NCBI GenBank assembly: GCA_947039515.1
Contig: CAMQYY010000003.1
Location: 1 to 64,000, forward strand
DNA from: an uncultured Ureaplasma sp.
Lineage (GTDB): Bacteria > Bacillota_I > Bacilli_A > Mycoplasmatales > Mycoplasmoidaceae
Direction of reading: 5' to 3'
Length of the DNA: 64,000 nucleotides
Below, in pieces: positions 20,400-32,030 of the stretch. Below the pieces are notes generated by a model, which searched no databases, was not told the DNA's origin, and saw only the letters and a program-made list of their open reading frames with translations. Within the stretch, counting starts at the first letter, position 1. Every line of letters starts with the position of its first letter. Both the position numbers and the translations under genes were made by a program.

Positions 20400-21135
20400 T
20401 TAATACGATTCTCCATAAAAAACATCAAAGTCTTTTTGATAAAAGTGAAAATCATACCAATAATCAACCTCTTTTTCAAAAATGTTTTTTCATTCATTAG
20501 GAAAATATTTTTTAGAAATTTTGTTTTAAAAACAAATTCTGTAAAATTTTTATCAGTCGGTAGTTTAGCATCACTTAATATGTCTCATTCTTGAACTTCT
20601 CAACAGTCATCATTGAATAGTTTCTTTCAATATTCATATTTTTCTTGACATAAATATAGCGAAATTCCTTTCAATCTATCTCCCCTTTTATAAATTTCAA
20701 TAATAGATAAATATGGAACTTCTTGGTTAAAAAAATAATTCATTTTATTTAAAATTAGTTCTTCTTGTTCTTTATTTAATAGATAATTTTCATTATCTTC
20801 ATCAAGATTTTTATCAACTATTGATTCTAATAAATCAGCATCAATTAAAAATATAACACTTGAATTAATATATAATGCTTTTTTTGTTAAACCTATAGAA
20901 TCTTCAATTAAAATTTCACCTTTTCTTTGTTCATTATTGCTACGATTTTTATTAGCAACACCTCGAGATTTAACATACCAATAGTTATCATTTTTTTATC
21001 ATAAAAAATGATAAATGGCCTTATTCCTTTGGGTCTTCTTTTTTGTTTTAAAGTAAATCCTAATTCATCAAATATAATAGAATTAGATTTATTATTTAAT
21101 TTCATTAATGGCTTGAATAATTATAATTTACTCAT
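20400..21135 (-). pseudogene. decayed copy 1 of the three-member ICE paralogue family
   Basis: Alignment by eye with the intact copies at 25303-26082 and 26187-26867 shows the same protein with several lesions. Codon 5 is TAA where copy 3 has GAA. A one-base loss in a run of A (7 instead of 8 near 20992-20998) moves the frame just before DNYWYVKSRGV. A second one-base loss near 20505-20515 moves it again before KYFPNEW. Between the lesions the conserved IDADLLES, EELILNKMNYFFNQ and YLSI-IYK-LYLC-EK segments are readable. A truncated product from an internal ATG at 21105 is possible but would lack most of the protein. Neighbours and the upstream signal GAAATGAGAAATTATG match the intact copies. 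Confidence 0.8.
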
Positions 21136-21147
21136 AATTTCTCATTT

Positions 21148-23379
21148 CTATATTATTTTAATTTTTATAATAAAGTGACCATTTCTATCTCACTTTCCAG
21201 TTTTTGAATTTTTTCTATCCTCATTTGTTAAAGGCATTTCAACTATTTTTAGACCACCCAAATTTAATGATTTAATAAATTCTTTTTTTTCCGTATCAGA
21301 AGTTCAATTAGAAGAACCATCTTCTAATATTCAATTATTTATTTTTATGTAGCTATAAAATATCCCATCTGAATTATTAGGTAAAATTATTGGTATATTT
21401 GGTTCATTTAATTTGTCACTTTCTAAAACTAAAGTAATATTAAATTTAGATCAAGCATTTTTTCAATTCTCCAATCCTACTGAAGTAATAGCTTCATCCC
21501 TACTTTTAGTACCTACTCCAAATAAATTATTTTCTGAATTATTTATTTCAATAGCGCCTCTTATCGAATTCTTCGCTCTTATAACTTTATTAATTTCATT
21601 AATAATATCAGTTTTAGAAATATTGGTTTTAATAATGTCACCTAAGGGATTATTATTTAGTCCAATATTAAAACTTTGATTATTTTTATCAGTATATATA
21701 TATTTTGCCCCAATAATATCTTCAACAGACTTATTTAAATTTATATTAAAAGCATTTTCTCTATTTTCTAATCCGCCAGTTCAATTTTCAGCATCATGTC
21801 GATATTTTATAAAGAAATCATGATTTATATTTTTTATATCTAAATTTTCTGATATTAAATTTGTTGATAATTCAATATTTTCATTAATTCTATTTTCAGT
21901 TTTTAAATTATTTATTTTAAAATTAATTTTACTAACTTCAACATCACTCGGATTTTTAAAAAGAGTATTTCATATAATTTTATTATCAATAAATTTTCCA
22001 TTTTTTCAAATAGGAAGATCTAAGATTTCCTCATTTGCATTTAACATTTTTCTACTTAAACTTATTTTTATATCGTTTGTTGCAAAAAAGGCAATAATAG
22101 TTTTATATATATAATAATATTTTTCCAATGATATTTCTTGAAATGATGCAATTGATGAATCTAATAATTTATCATTTTTTAATTTATTGTATAAGTTAAT
22201 TGATTTCTGATCGACTAGTATTCCAGGAATTAATTTGATTTCATCTTGATTATTCATTATTGAATCAGTAGCCAATTTTACATTATCTAAACTAGAAAAT
22301 TTAAAATCTAATATATCCTTATGAATTCTTCTAGCTTTTTCTATAGGAATATTTACATTTGGTCAATTATTTTTATTTTCTTCAATTCAATTATAAAATT
22401 CTTTAGATTTACTAAAAATATCAAATAATTCCTTTAATAAATCTAAATTTTCATCTAATGAGAATAGAATAGGCATTTTATTATTTTCTAAATCATTATT
22501 ATTTAGAATTTTATCATTTTCTAAAGCTTCTTCACTTAATCTTATTTTTGGATTTAATTTTAAGAAACTATTTATTATTTTTTTTTCCATATCTTGATTA
22601 AGAAAAATAATTTCATTTTTAATAGATTTAATTTTTCTTAGAAGTGATATTATTGGTTTTCCAGATTGAAATAGAGATTTTCTAAATCCAAAATGAGCAT
22701 TTCCAGGATTTGGTTGGTCTGGTCATATTCAATCTGGTTTTGAATTAGGAAGTTTAATTCCTTCTTGATTTTCTATTATTGGAATATAAATCGATGAAAT
22801 ACTTGTACTTTTATTAACTATTTTTTCTGGTTTAAATGTTGATGAAGAAGTTACTTTAGTCATAACAAATTCAGGGGCAAAGTTTTGTTTTTCTCAATCT
22901 CAATTTGATCCAGGTATATATCATTGTATAAATTCTTCGCTATTAACATCATCATACCCTTTTGTCAACCCTTCCATAGGTGAATATCATAAAGGTATTG
23001 CTTTTGTGGCAGCAGCTATCGTATAGTTCAAATTCCCATTTTCTTTTCCCAGAACAAAACCATCATTAACTTGAATATTATTTTTAGATTTTATGTGAAA
23101 TTGTTTAGTGGTCCCAGTAAATAAAGAGTTATCAGTATAGGTAATATCATTTTCTCAAAAAGCTTCATACGAAACTTTTTTTGAGTAATTTTCCATATTT
23201 CAAAAATTATCAATATCTTTTTTTAGATTGTTATAAGTTTTATTACCTTCTAATTTATTAGCATAATTATTAATATTTGTACTTAATGCACTCAATACTT
23301 TTATTATAGGCATTGATGAAACAACTGAGAATAGTAATAATGTTGTTGTTAAAGATAATATTTTATATTTTTTATTCAT
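21148..23379 (-). CDS. large secreted ICE protein of unknown function
   Basis: A 743-residue protein. A signal-like hydrophobic segment (residues ~8-28) lacks a lipobox Cys, so the protein is either secreted or held by the uncleaved helix. The rest is polar, Asn/Lys/Ile-rich and without a recognisable domain; Trp residues, many from TGA, occur in patches such as SNWDWEKQ and DWIWPDQP. It begins one base after the stop of the 359-residue single-pass protein, so the two are probably cotranslated. By position it could correspond to the large surface protein of M. bovis-type ICEs, but sequence similarity was not tested. Confidence 0.78.
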
Positions 23380-23380
23380 T

Positions 23381-24460
23381 TTAAAATTTTTCCTTTTTTG
23401 AATTTGATGAAACTCTCTTTTTAATTAATAAAATTGTTGCTATTAATATTGAAATAAGAGTAATAGGCAAAACTATTATTAAAATTAAATTTCCACTATT
23501 TAAGAAGTTTTGAGAATTTAATGGATCACTTTCAAGTTGTTTTTCAACTGAAGCAATTGTTTTTTGGTGATCTATTATTTTATTTAGAGTAATATTTACA
23601 TTATCAAAATTTGACTTATTATTATCATTTATAATTCCTTCATTTAAGAATAATGATATTGGTGCAAAAATAGAGATATAACCAGGTGTTTTTCTATCCT
23701 CAAAAGAAATAATATTATTTTTTTCATCCTTAATAAAAGCATAATTTTCTTTAAATTTTTCAGAAAATTTATAAATATAATATCCTTCAGGAACTGGTTT
23801 TTCAAAATCTGTAATTTTTAATGTAGCTTTTGAACCGTAAATATTTTCAAATGTTTCTGAGAATATAACAAGTTCAGGATTTCCTCTAAATAATTCATTT
23901 AAAGAATAAGCTAATGAATTTTCATTATTAAAATTATAGACACTTGAAGGAATTCTTGTTTGAACAAATAGTCTAGATATCATATCTATAAAAAATTTTT
24001 TTTCCTTGAAATCAGTTGTTAATAAAGGCAAAGGAGAATTTTCTTTAGTTAATTTATTTGTATCAATTGATGATTTATAGTCAATAAAAGTCTTTGTATT
24101 TAGAAAATCAGAATTATCAACAAATATTTTATTAAGTTTAATAATTTCAAAATTATTAAGGAATAAAAAATCATTATTTTTTATTCCCTTTCATCTTTCT
24201 TTAAGAATTTCTTGATCATCTATATTTTCAAATATTTTTAAATATGATTCAATAGAATTTAAGATTGAATTTCAATCAATAGAATTTAATACATCTTTGT
24301 TGTTTATGACTACTTCTGACCCTTCTTTTTTAATTTGTGAATGATTATTTATAGATATTTTATTAGATGTATCAAAATTATTAGAATGGATTTGACTACT
24401 AATTAATATTAAAGGTATAAGGAAAAAAAGAAATATTTTATATTTTAAAAAAAATTTCAT
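23381..24460 (-). CDS. single-pass surface protein of the ICE
   Basis: A 359-residue protein with an N-terminal signal sequence (residues ~6-24, no lipobox Cys after it), a ~290-residue extracellular domain, and a C-terminal membrane helix (GNLILIIVLPITLISILIAT, ~325-344) followed by a short basic tail. This is a type I membrane topology. No family is recognised. It follows the 110-residue gene by 4 nt and precedes the 743-residue secreted protein by 1 nt, so the three form one operon that may build a cell-surface structure for mating. That role is inferred from context only. Confidence 0.78.
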
Positions 24461-24464
24461 AATT

Positions 24465-24797
24465 CTATTTTTGACTTCTATTAAATTTAATAAAAATTTC
24501 TTCTAAATTAATATCATCATCATTTCTTAACCCAATTATTTGCTTTGGAGGTTGAATTAATCTATTATTTAAATAATCTTTAACATAATTAGTGAAATTT
24601 TCAATTTCACTTTTTGAAAAAGAAGAAACTTCTATATCATAAAAAATTTTTAAATTTTTATGAATTAATAAAATCAACTTTTTAACTTCATTATCAGATT
24701 TAGCATTTATTCCATAGTCAGTGAACAATTTTATAATTATTAAGTCAATTTTTTCTAATTCTAAAGAAAAATTTTTTGTTTCATTTGTTGTTGACAT
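24465..24797 (-). CDS. small cytoplasmic ICE protein
   Basis: A 110-residue, mostly helical, hydrophilic protein with no transmembrane segment and no recognised domain. Features seen: LELEKIDLIIIKLFTDYGI near the start and a PPKQIIGLRNDDD segment near residue 85. It heads the three-gene group with the 359- and 743-residue surface proteins (4-nt spacing), which supports its being a real gene. Confidence 0.7.
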   Translation of the reverse strand: MSTTNETKNFSLELEKIDLIIIKLFTDYGINAKSDNEVKKLILLIHKNLKIFYDIEVSSFSKSEIENFTNYVKDYLNNRLIQPPKQIIGLRNDDDINLEEIFIKFNRSQK

Positions 24798-25302
24798 TTT
24801 TGTCTTTCTTTATTTTTACTACTATTTTCTCTCCTTATAATTTTTATTTAATTCCTTAAATTCTTATTCTTTTTTATATAAATATTTATATGGTTTTTAT
24901 TATTATTAAAATAATAATAAAATATGGGTAATTCTTTTAATTAGAATTACTTTCTAATATTTAGAAAAAAGATTTATTAAATATGAATAAAATACTTTGA
25001 TTATTCTTTATAAGATATTTAAATTCACTTATATTTATTTGAAATCAAAATATTTTTGATTCTCAAGAATGGGTGTTAAATAAATTTCTAAGAAATTTAG
25101 AAATAATATTTTACTTTTTAACCAACAATTATATTATATCATAAATATGATATATTTATATTTTTTATAGTACTTTAACTAATATAAATATTGAATATTT
25201 CATTAATATAATAAAAAAAAAGGAGTATAAAAGCCCCTAAATTTTATCCATTATATTTTTAAAATTAAAAAGATGTTAAGCTAAAATAATTTTATATTTA
25301 AG
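24798..25302. other. intergenic region within ICE
   Basis: About 500 bp of very AT-rich sequence. The only features I can support are a terminator hairpin near 25212-25238 for the copy-2 gene and the probable promoter region of the 24797 operon. A 53-codon plus-strand frame at 24983-25144 has no good ribosome binding site and is not called. Confidence 0.5.
25212..25238 (-). terminator. rho-independent terminator after copy 2
   Basis: On the minus strand AGGGG and CTCCT form a short stem (one G-U pair) around an 8-nt loop, directly followed by nine T residues. It lies about 65 bp past the copy-2 stop. Confidence 0.55.
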
Positions 25303-26082
25303 TTAATCATAATCATAATAATCATCATCATGCACATAATGATATCAAGCATTATTTTTATCTCGCTCGAAATTTTCTTTGTATTCATTAGGAAAATATT
25401 TTCTTTGAAATTTTGTTCTTAAAACAAATGTCTTGAAATATTCATGATCACATTCACTATCTAATTCAGCTTGAAATAATATTCTTCATTCAGTGTTTTC
25501 TCAATTTTGTTCACCAAATTTTTTATCTCAATATTCTCATTTTTCTGGACATAAGTACATTACAAGACCACTTAATTTAATCCCCATTTTATAAATTTTA
25601 ACAATTGATAAATATGGAGTTTTTTGATTAAAAAAACCATTCATTTTATTTAAAATAAGTTCTTGTTGATCTTTATTTAAAACATAGTTTTCATTGTTTT
25701 CATCAAGGTTTTTATCAACTAATGATTCTAGTAAGTCAGCATCAATTATAAAAATAGCACTAGAGTCAACATATAATGAGTTTTTTAATAATCCTCTAGA
25801 ATCCTCTATTAAAATTTCCCCCTTTTTAAGTTTAAAATGATAACTACTTGGATCAGCAGGAACATCTCTGGATTTAATATATCAATAAGTATCTTTTTTT
25901 TGGTCATAAAAAATAACAAATATTCTTCGCTTTTTATTGGCTCATGACACACTCTCTTTATAATGACAACCTCAATCTCCAGAATCATTTCGATACGGAA
26001 TTCCTGTTTCATGAAATAAAGCAGGATTTAATAATTCATCTTTCGATATCATTAATGACTTAAATAGTTCTAATCTACTCAT
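25303..26082 (-). CDS. ICE paralogue family, copy 2 (unknown function)
   Basis: A 259-residue protein, intact when TGA is Trp. It shares with copies 1 and 3 the N-terminal LELFK, an IFYDxxxDTYWYIKSR strand (~60-75), IDADLLESLVDKN (~115-127), QELILNKMNGFFNQ (~140-153), PYLSIVKIYK, LVMYLCPEKWE, and a KYFPNE motif near the end. The tail is acidic and His/Tyr-rich. Copy 2 alone has an extra ~20 residues containing GDWGCHYKES after the N-terminus. No signal peptide or membrane helix, so it should be cytoplasmic. Its family is unknown to me. The three genes share an upstream GAAATGAGAAATTATG signal. Confidence 0.78.
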
Positions 26083-26186
26083 AATTTCTCATTTCTATAC
26101 TAATTTATCTTTCATAATTAACTTATGTTTAGATATTTTATTTACATTATATAATTTTTCTCTTTAAAAAAATTATCATATTTTGT

Positions 26187-26867
26187 TTAGTTTTTTAATT
26201 CTAAAGATTCAATAGGAAAGTATTTTTCTTGGAATGCTTTTTTGAAATCCATAGTTTTAGAATATTTATCACTATATTCATCTAATTTAGATTCCATTAG
26301 TATATTAATTTTTTTATTTCTTAATTTTTCATCTTCTTCTTTCATGGTACATTCTTCTTCTATTTTTTCTCATTTTTCTGGACATAAATATAATGAATTG
26401 CCTTCTATTTTATGCCCTTTTTTATCAACTTCAACAATCGATAAATATGGAGGTTGTTGATTTAAATAATAATTAATTTTATTTAAAATAATTTCCTGTT
26501 CATTTTTATTTAAAACAGAAGTTTCATTATATAAATTATGATTTTTATCAATTAATGATTCTAATAAATCAGCATTTATTTTAAATATTTGACTACAATC
26601 AACATATGATTCATTTTTAAATAAACCTTCATTTGATTTTCCCACTATAATCTCACCTTTATATTCAGGCCTATGTTTACCATTTTTATTTTTAGTACTT
26701 CTAGATTTAATGTATCAATAATCCTTATTTATTTCATCATAAAAAATAATAATAGGTCTCATATCCTTATATTTTTCCTTATATTTTAGCCCTAATTCAT
26801 CAAATATAATAGGATTTTTTATATCTTTTAAATACATTATTGGTTTAAATAATTCTAATTTATTCAT
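26187..26867 (-). CDS. ICE paralogue family, copy 3 (unknown function)
   Basis: A 226-residue intact member of the same family, with LELFKPIMYLKD, PIIIFYDEINKDYWYIKSRS, INADLLESLIDKN, QEIILNKINYYLNQ, PYLSIVEVDK and SLYLCPEKWE in order. A Lys/Glu-rich helical stretch replaces the region ahead of the final EKYFP motif. The gene lies directly downstream of virD4 on the same strand (138-bp gap). Domain and function unknown; the spacing of conserved strands hints at a compact alpha/beta domain of ~200 residues. Confidence 0.78.
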
Positions 26868-27005
26868 AATTTCTCATTTCTTTCTTATTTAAGGTAACAA
26901 TTATTTTTTTGTGTTATTTGTTCTTTTTCACATCGACTTTTTTATAAAATTTCATTAATTTTTAATCTGATAATTAATTCTTTTTTATCAAAAGTCTTAC
27001 TTAAT

Positions 27006-29324
27006 TTAAAGTTTTAAATCACTAGTATCATTCTTCTGATGATTTTTTTTTATTTTTGAAAAATTAAAGAATATATCCTTTATTTCATTATCATAATGAG
27101 CTTCAATTTTTTCACAAAATAAATTTCAAATTTTATTTTTATCTTCTTCGTTTAAATATGTTTTTAATAACTCAGAATTTAATTTTTGATTGCTATTTAT
27201 TGATTTATTCACTTTATTTACAAATAAAGTGAATTCAATATTGATTAATCTTCGATTATTTTTTAGATATATAATAAATTTTTCTAAAAATTTATTATAA
27301 AAGTCTTCATCACTTATATTATCTATAGAATCAATATATGAAATGAAATCACTATCTAATCTTTGCAATATTTCGACTATCTCTTTATTTGAATTTTCAA
27401 AAAAAAGATTTTTTAAAAATAAAGGAATAATCTTATTAGATTTTTTATTAATTAAGTTTTCAACTGATTCATTAATAAAATTTTGCATTTTAGGCAACTT
27501 ATTTTCTGGTGTATAAATTTGATTCATAATTTTAGATTTATTAGATATTTCTTGAGATGTTATCTTTTTTATTTTTCTATTTCCCTTATCTCTAGAACTT
27601 TCCTTACTATCGGTCATATTTTTTCTTAACCATGCTCAATAGAACTCATAATTTTCTAGAGATGCAAATTTATTATAAATAGGATCTTTTCTACTTAACA
27701 TAACTAAACCTGTTCCAATTGGTATTTTAGCTAATTCTTCAGGTGTTATGATATTCATTTGAATTTCTTCTCCATTATCTTTTTTAACTATTTCTTGTCC
27801 AAAAGAATCTGAAATTCTACTAAGAACCTCCTTATCTTGAGCCAATAAGTAAACTCTAACCATTGTTGAATCTCAACAAATTGGTAAAAACTCTTTACCA
27901 TACATAACTTCTAATTGTTGAATAGATTGAACAATTAACATACCAAAAATTCTCATACCTCTACCTAAAGTTAAAATTGTTTTTACACAATTCATTTTAG
28001 GAATATTAGCTAGCTCTTCTAAATAAAAATAAAATGGTCTTGGAAGTGCTCCTCCTTTACAATCTTTAGCTTTCATAGATAAAAAACTATAAATTTGCTC
28101 AACCATTATAGCAGCAATTGTTTTTTTAGTTTCAGCTGTTGCTGGTATATCAATGAACATAATTGTTGATTTATCAATAAAATCATCATATTTAAAATCT
28201 GATGTTGCTATCAAATCTTCAAAATCTAATCCTGCTATTGCTTCAACAGCAGCAGAAATACCAATTTTAAATGAACCATATTGGTCATCATTACTTTGGA
28301 ATATACCAACATATTCATTTCATCCTTGATTTTCACAAAATTTCAGAAAATTATTTTTTGGAGTACCCATAATTAATTCAAGAATATTCTTAAGATTAAA
28401 ATTTAAAAATTCCTCTCTAATTAAGGAATCAAATTCTTGATCATTAAATATTTCATCCTTAATTTTTGATAAATTATCATTATTTATTTTTTCATTTTTA
28501 TATTTTTGATAATTAATAACTTTTTCATAAGCTATAGATGAGATTTGTTCAAGAAGCGCTCTAGCTGCACACAAAAATAATGATTTAGAATTACTGCTTC
28601 AAACATTCTTCTCAGAACCAGAACCAATTTCAATTAGGATCCTTATTGTATCTTCTACAGATGAAAATGCTGAATTCTTTTTTTCTATTTTCTCAGAATT
28701 AACAATTTTTGAAACCATATTATCATTAATTTTTGAATTAATTAAAGCATACTTAATGTACTGTATAGATGAATCCAAAGCAAATTGAAAAGGATTTCAT
28801 CTATGAGATTTACTTGTTTCATTTAAATTAATATTAATTACTTCATAACCAACCGATCTTAAATAAGGTGCTAATTTTTGATAAAGTTCACCTTTTGGAT
28901 CAAAAACCACTCCTGATGGTTTATCTTTTGAATGAGCATTCAAAAGAATATTTGGCACAATTACATTATCAGTTTTACCAGAACCTGAAGAACCAAAATA
29001 AATTCCATGACCTTCAGGTAGAAGATAAGCCTCGATATCCGATTCATATCCATATTTAGAATCGGGATTTAATGCACTTATTTTATTTTTTCTAGCAACA
29101 CCTGAACCAATTAGCAAACCAGAATTATAGTTTCCAAAATTTTTAGTACTTGCAATATTGTCTTTTTCCAATTTATAAAAATCTTTATAGTTCATTTTTT
29201 TAGAATTCTCATACTTATTTGTCTTTTTTTTATTTTTCATAATTAGTCAATATATTAGGAAAAATAAGATAATTAAAAAACCTCCTGTAGTGACTAAAAT
29301 TATTCATGTTGTATTTGTTTCCAT
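27006..29324 (-). CDS. VirD4/TraG-type conjugal coupling ATPase
   Basis: A 772-residue type IV coupling protein that should deliver DNA to the conjugation channel. One N-terminal membrane helix (residues ~6-26) is followed by Walker A YFGSSGSGKTDN (~109-120), VVFDPKGE, and Walker B FYFYLEELANIP (~437), then a motif III-like IQSIQQLE. Compared with a frame starting at 29240, the start at 29324 adds the membrane helix and is preceded by AAAGAAAG; another in-frame ATG lies at 29330. The frame continues through a TGA (Trp) at about 27633 into a ~200-residue charged, helical C-terminal extension, so this is one protein and not two. It follows virB4 by 14 nt. Confidence 0.9.
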
Positions 29325-29338
29325 TTTCATTCTTTCTT

Positions 29339-31138
29339 TTATTTTTGAACATTTATTTTTGTTCTAATGTTATTAGATAAATATAATAGTTGTCCTGGTC
29401 GAGCATTCATAAGGAATTCTTTTTCTTTATTTGATAGACCATTTTGTTCTGATAATAATGCGTCAATAGCTTTTATTTCATTTCCATCAATATGATGACA
29501 AAGAATATATTGAGCTTGATTAACTAATGGTTTTGTATAAGCTCTTATTGAATCTTTTTCATAAAAATCAGAAATGTTTTGAGTTATTAGAGTCATCATT
29601 CCATTATATTTACGAATTCTTTTATACATTTCATTTGTAAATTGAACAATATCTAAATATCTTTCATCTAAAAGCAAATGAGCTTCATCAATAACAATAT
29701 TTATGAATCTTTTGGAATCAAGATCAATAAAAGCTTCATCTATTGAAAAATATCCACATGATTTAGTTATTTTCTCTAATTGTTGCAAATTTATTTTTTT
29801 CATTTGGTTAAAATCAAAAGTATCTTTAATACCATTATTTTTTAATAAATTAGATTTATCTCTATTATCTCTATTATTAAGAACAACATTGTTTAGATGC
29901 TGTAATATTAAGAATATTTGAGCTTTTCCAATACTTGATGATGATTTAGCTAGTAAATCTCTAAATTGAAATGCCATATAATTAGAGTCCATTTTAAGTG
30001 TTGTTTTTTTATCTCAAAGACTTGCAAAAACTCCTCCAAAAGAATAAATTTTTAATTGTTGAATTAAGTGTTCTTCATTTTTGTAAATTGGATGATTTAT
30101 AATGTATTCAGTTAAATCTGAAAATACAAATTCTTTATCTTTTCAAACTCCGTAAAGTTCATAAATAGATTGAACAAGAATTGCAATTTTATCATCTGAT
30201 AATTTATCTTTAAAAACGGTTTTAAAAAAACTTTCAAAAAAGAATTTCTTATTATTAATAGCTTTATCTATCTCTTCATTATCTGGAATATTTCCATTAT
30301 TAAAATTCAATCCCAAATCAAATGGATTAATTACATATTTAGGATCATTAATAATTATTGATTTGCCTCCAAGAGATTCAAATAAATTTCCATATTCATT
30401 TTCTGGATCAATAACATATATCTTGTATTGATTTTCTAGTATTTGATTTTTTAAAATTCTTTGACAAGTAGTAGATTTACCTCCGCCTGTTTTTCCAATT
30501 ATTATTGTTGATGAAGACGGTTTTTCTATATTTATCAATTTTCAATCTATAAAAACAGGAGTTTTATTTTCATCTAAACCAAAAAGTAATGATTTCTCAT
30601 GAATTAATTCTTGTGAAATAAAAGGATAACCAAAAGCAAATACTTCATCTAGAACATCAGCTTCAATATTTTTAATCATTTGTTGATTAGTTGGTATAAA
30701 TGATTTCATTGCATTTAGTTGATTAAAAACTAATCTAGTAAATTGAAAACCATTCCTCCTTAGTTCTTTTGATATTTTCCTTATTGCGATTTTCATTTCC
30801 TCTTGACTTGCAGCTTCTATTTTTAAAATAGATTGAACTTTTCTAAGTTTTTTTCCACTTGCTATTTCTTCAGCAACATATGAAAAAGCTTCAAAATTAA
30901 GAAAGTTTCTAGCATTTTTAATTGAATCACCACTTTCAATTTGACTTTTAGTTTCATACTCATTTATGATAATATTTAATTTTTTATTCAAGTCTGAATC
31001 TTTTCATGTTGATATAAAAATATTTGTTGATAATCCTTTTAAATTTAATAAAGGAACTAATCATTCTCTTTCAACTTCTTCAGGAAAATGAGATATTGAT
31101 ATAAATGATAAATAAGTATTGATTTTATTGTTCTTCAT
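29339..31138 (-). CDS. VirB4/TraE-type conjugation ATPase
   Basis: A 599-residue ATPase that would energise pilus assembly and DNA transfer. Walker A IIIGKTGGGKST is at ~211-222, VIDPENEYG follows, and Walker B INIVIDEAHLLL is near ~478-489, with a TQNISD motif. The N-terminal ~200 residues form the VirB4 N-domain. The true start is the ATG at 31138; internal starts at 30991 (TTG) would drop the first domain. It overlaps the 298-residue upstream gene by 14 nt. Equivalent to the conjugal transfer ATPase conserved in mycoplasma ICEs. Confidence 0.92.
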
Positions 31139-32021
31139 GTTCTTCACCTTTTAATATTTCTTCTGTTTTTATTAGATATTTTCATTTTTCTTTCACATGT
31201 GCATTGTTAAAATACATATTTTTTTCTAACTCTTTTATTTCATTTAAATTAGGTTCAATAATATTTAATCCACAAAGATTCAAATTTTGTTTTATTTCAT
31301 TTATTTTAAAAAAGTCATCATGTTTTGTATTATTTAAAACTAAAAAATATTTTACTTGTAAAGAGTTTTCTGAGGAATCATTTAATTTATTTAATAATTT
31401 TAAATTATTTTCAATTTCATCATTAATACTCTTTGGATATTCAGAATTTTTAAGACTTTTTAGAAAATCAATAGATTTATTTATTTCTATATTTCCATCC
31501 ATTTTTAAAAAACTTATTTCATCATTTTCCTTAAGAAATAGTGATAAATATTTATATATTTTTTTAAAGTCATAATTAGAAATAAATGTTGTGTCTTTTC
31601 CTAAAATTCGAAAAACAGTTTGAACAGTATTATTCTCATCATTTAGATAAAAAGTATTCTTATCTATCTCCTTAATTGTTTTGAAATCTTTAATTATATT
31701 TCTCTTGAATAATTTCGAAAGAAACATATAAACAAATTTATAAAGTTTCATATCAAATATTTCCAAAACTAATATCGATGATATTAAAAATGAAAATATT
31801 AAAATACTAATCCCAATTCATTTTTCAATTTCTTTACTAGGATCATTTAATCCAGTTATTATTAAAGGAATATAAATTATTCCTCATAAAAATAAATTTA
31901 AAGTAAATATACCAATATCTAAAAAGTCTAAATTAAAAATTATTTTTGATTTTCTAGCTAGTCTTATTGATTCTGGAATTATTTTTAATTCTTGTTCATC
32001 AATTTCTTTTGAATTATTCAT
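31125..32021 (-). CDS. ICE membrane protein, PrgI/VirB3-like position
   Basis: A 298-residue protein with two transmembrane helices near residues ~28-48 and ~62-84, followed by a ~210-residue cytoplasmic domain (LGKDTTFISNYDFKKIYKYL, then helices). A two-helix protein directly before virB4 is the usual place of VirB3/PrgI, although those are much shorter; the extra domain resembles a displaced VirB4 N-terminal region. It starts 9 nt after the stop of the VirB6-like gene and overlaps virB4 by 14 nt. Confidence 0.75.
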
Positions 32022-32030
32022 TTTTATCTC

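Noticed and set aside
20130..25130. Shared TTTTTAACCAAC motif at about 20133 and 25116
   Set aside because: Two short occurrences in AT-rich intergenic DNA; too little to call a regulatory site or repeat family.
24983..25144. 53-codon plus-strand frame in the ICE intergenic region
   Set aside because: No good ribosome binding site, opposite strand to its neighbours, and low-complexity AT-rich composition.
25303..26867. CRISPR-like or transposon repeat explanation for the duplicated genes
   Set aside because: The similarity is that of diverged protein-coding paralogues with separate starts and stops; no terminal inverted repeats or transposase found.
27006..27617. A separate small gene downstream of virD4
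   Set aside because: It is in the same frame as virD4 with only a TGA (Trp) between, so it is the C-terminal extension of VirD4.
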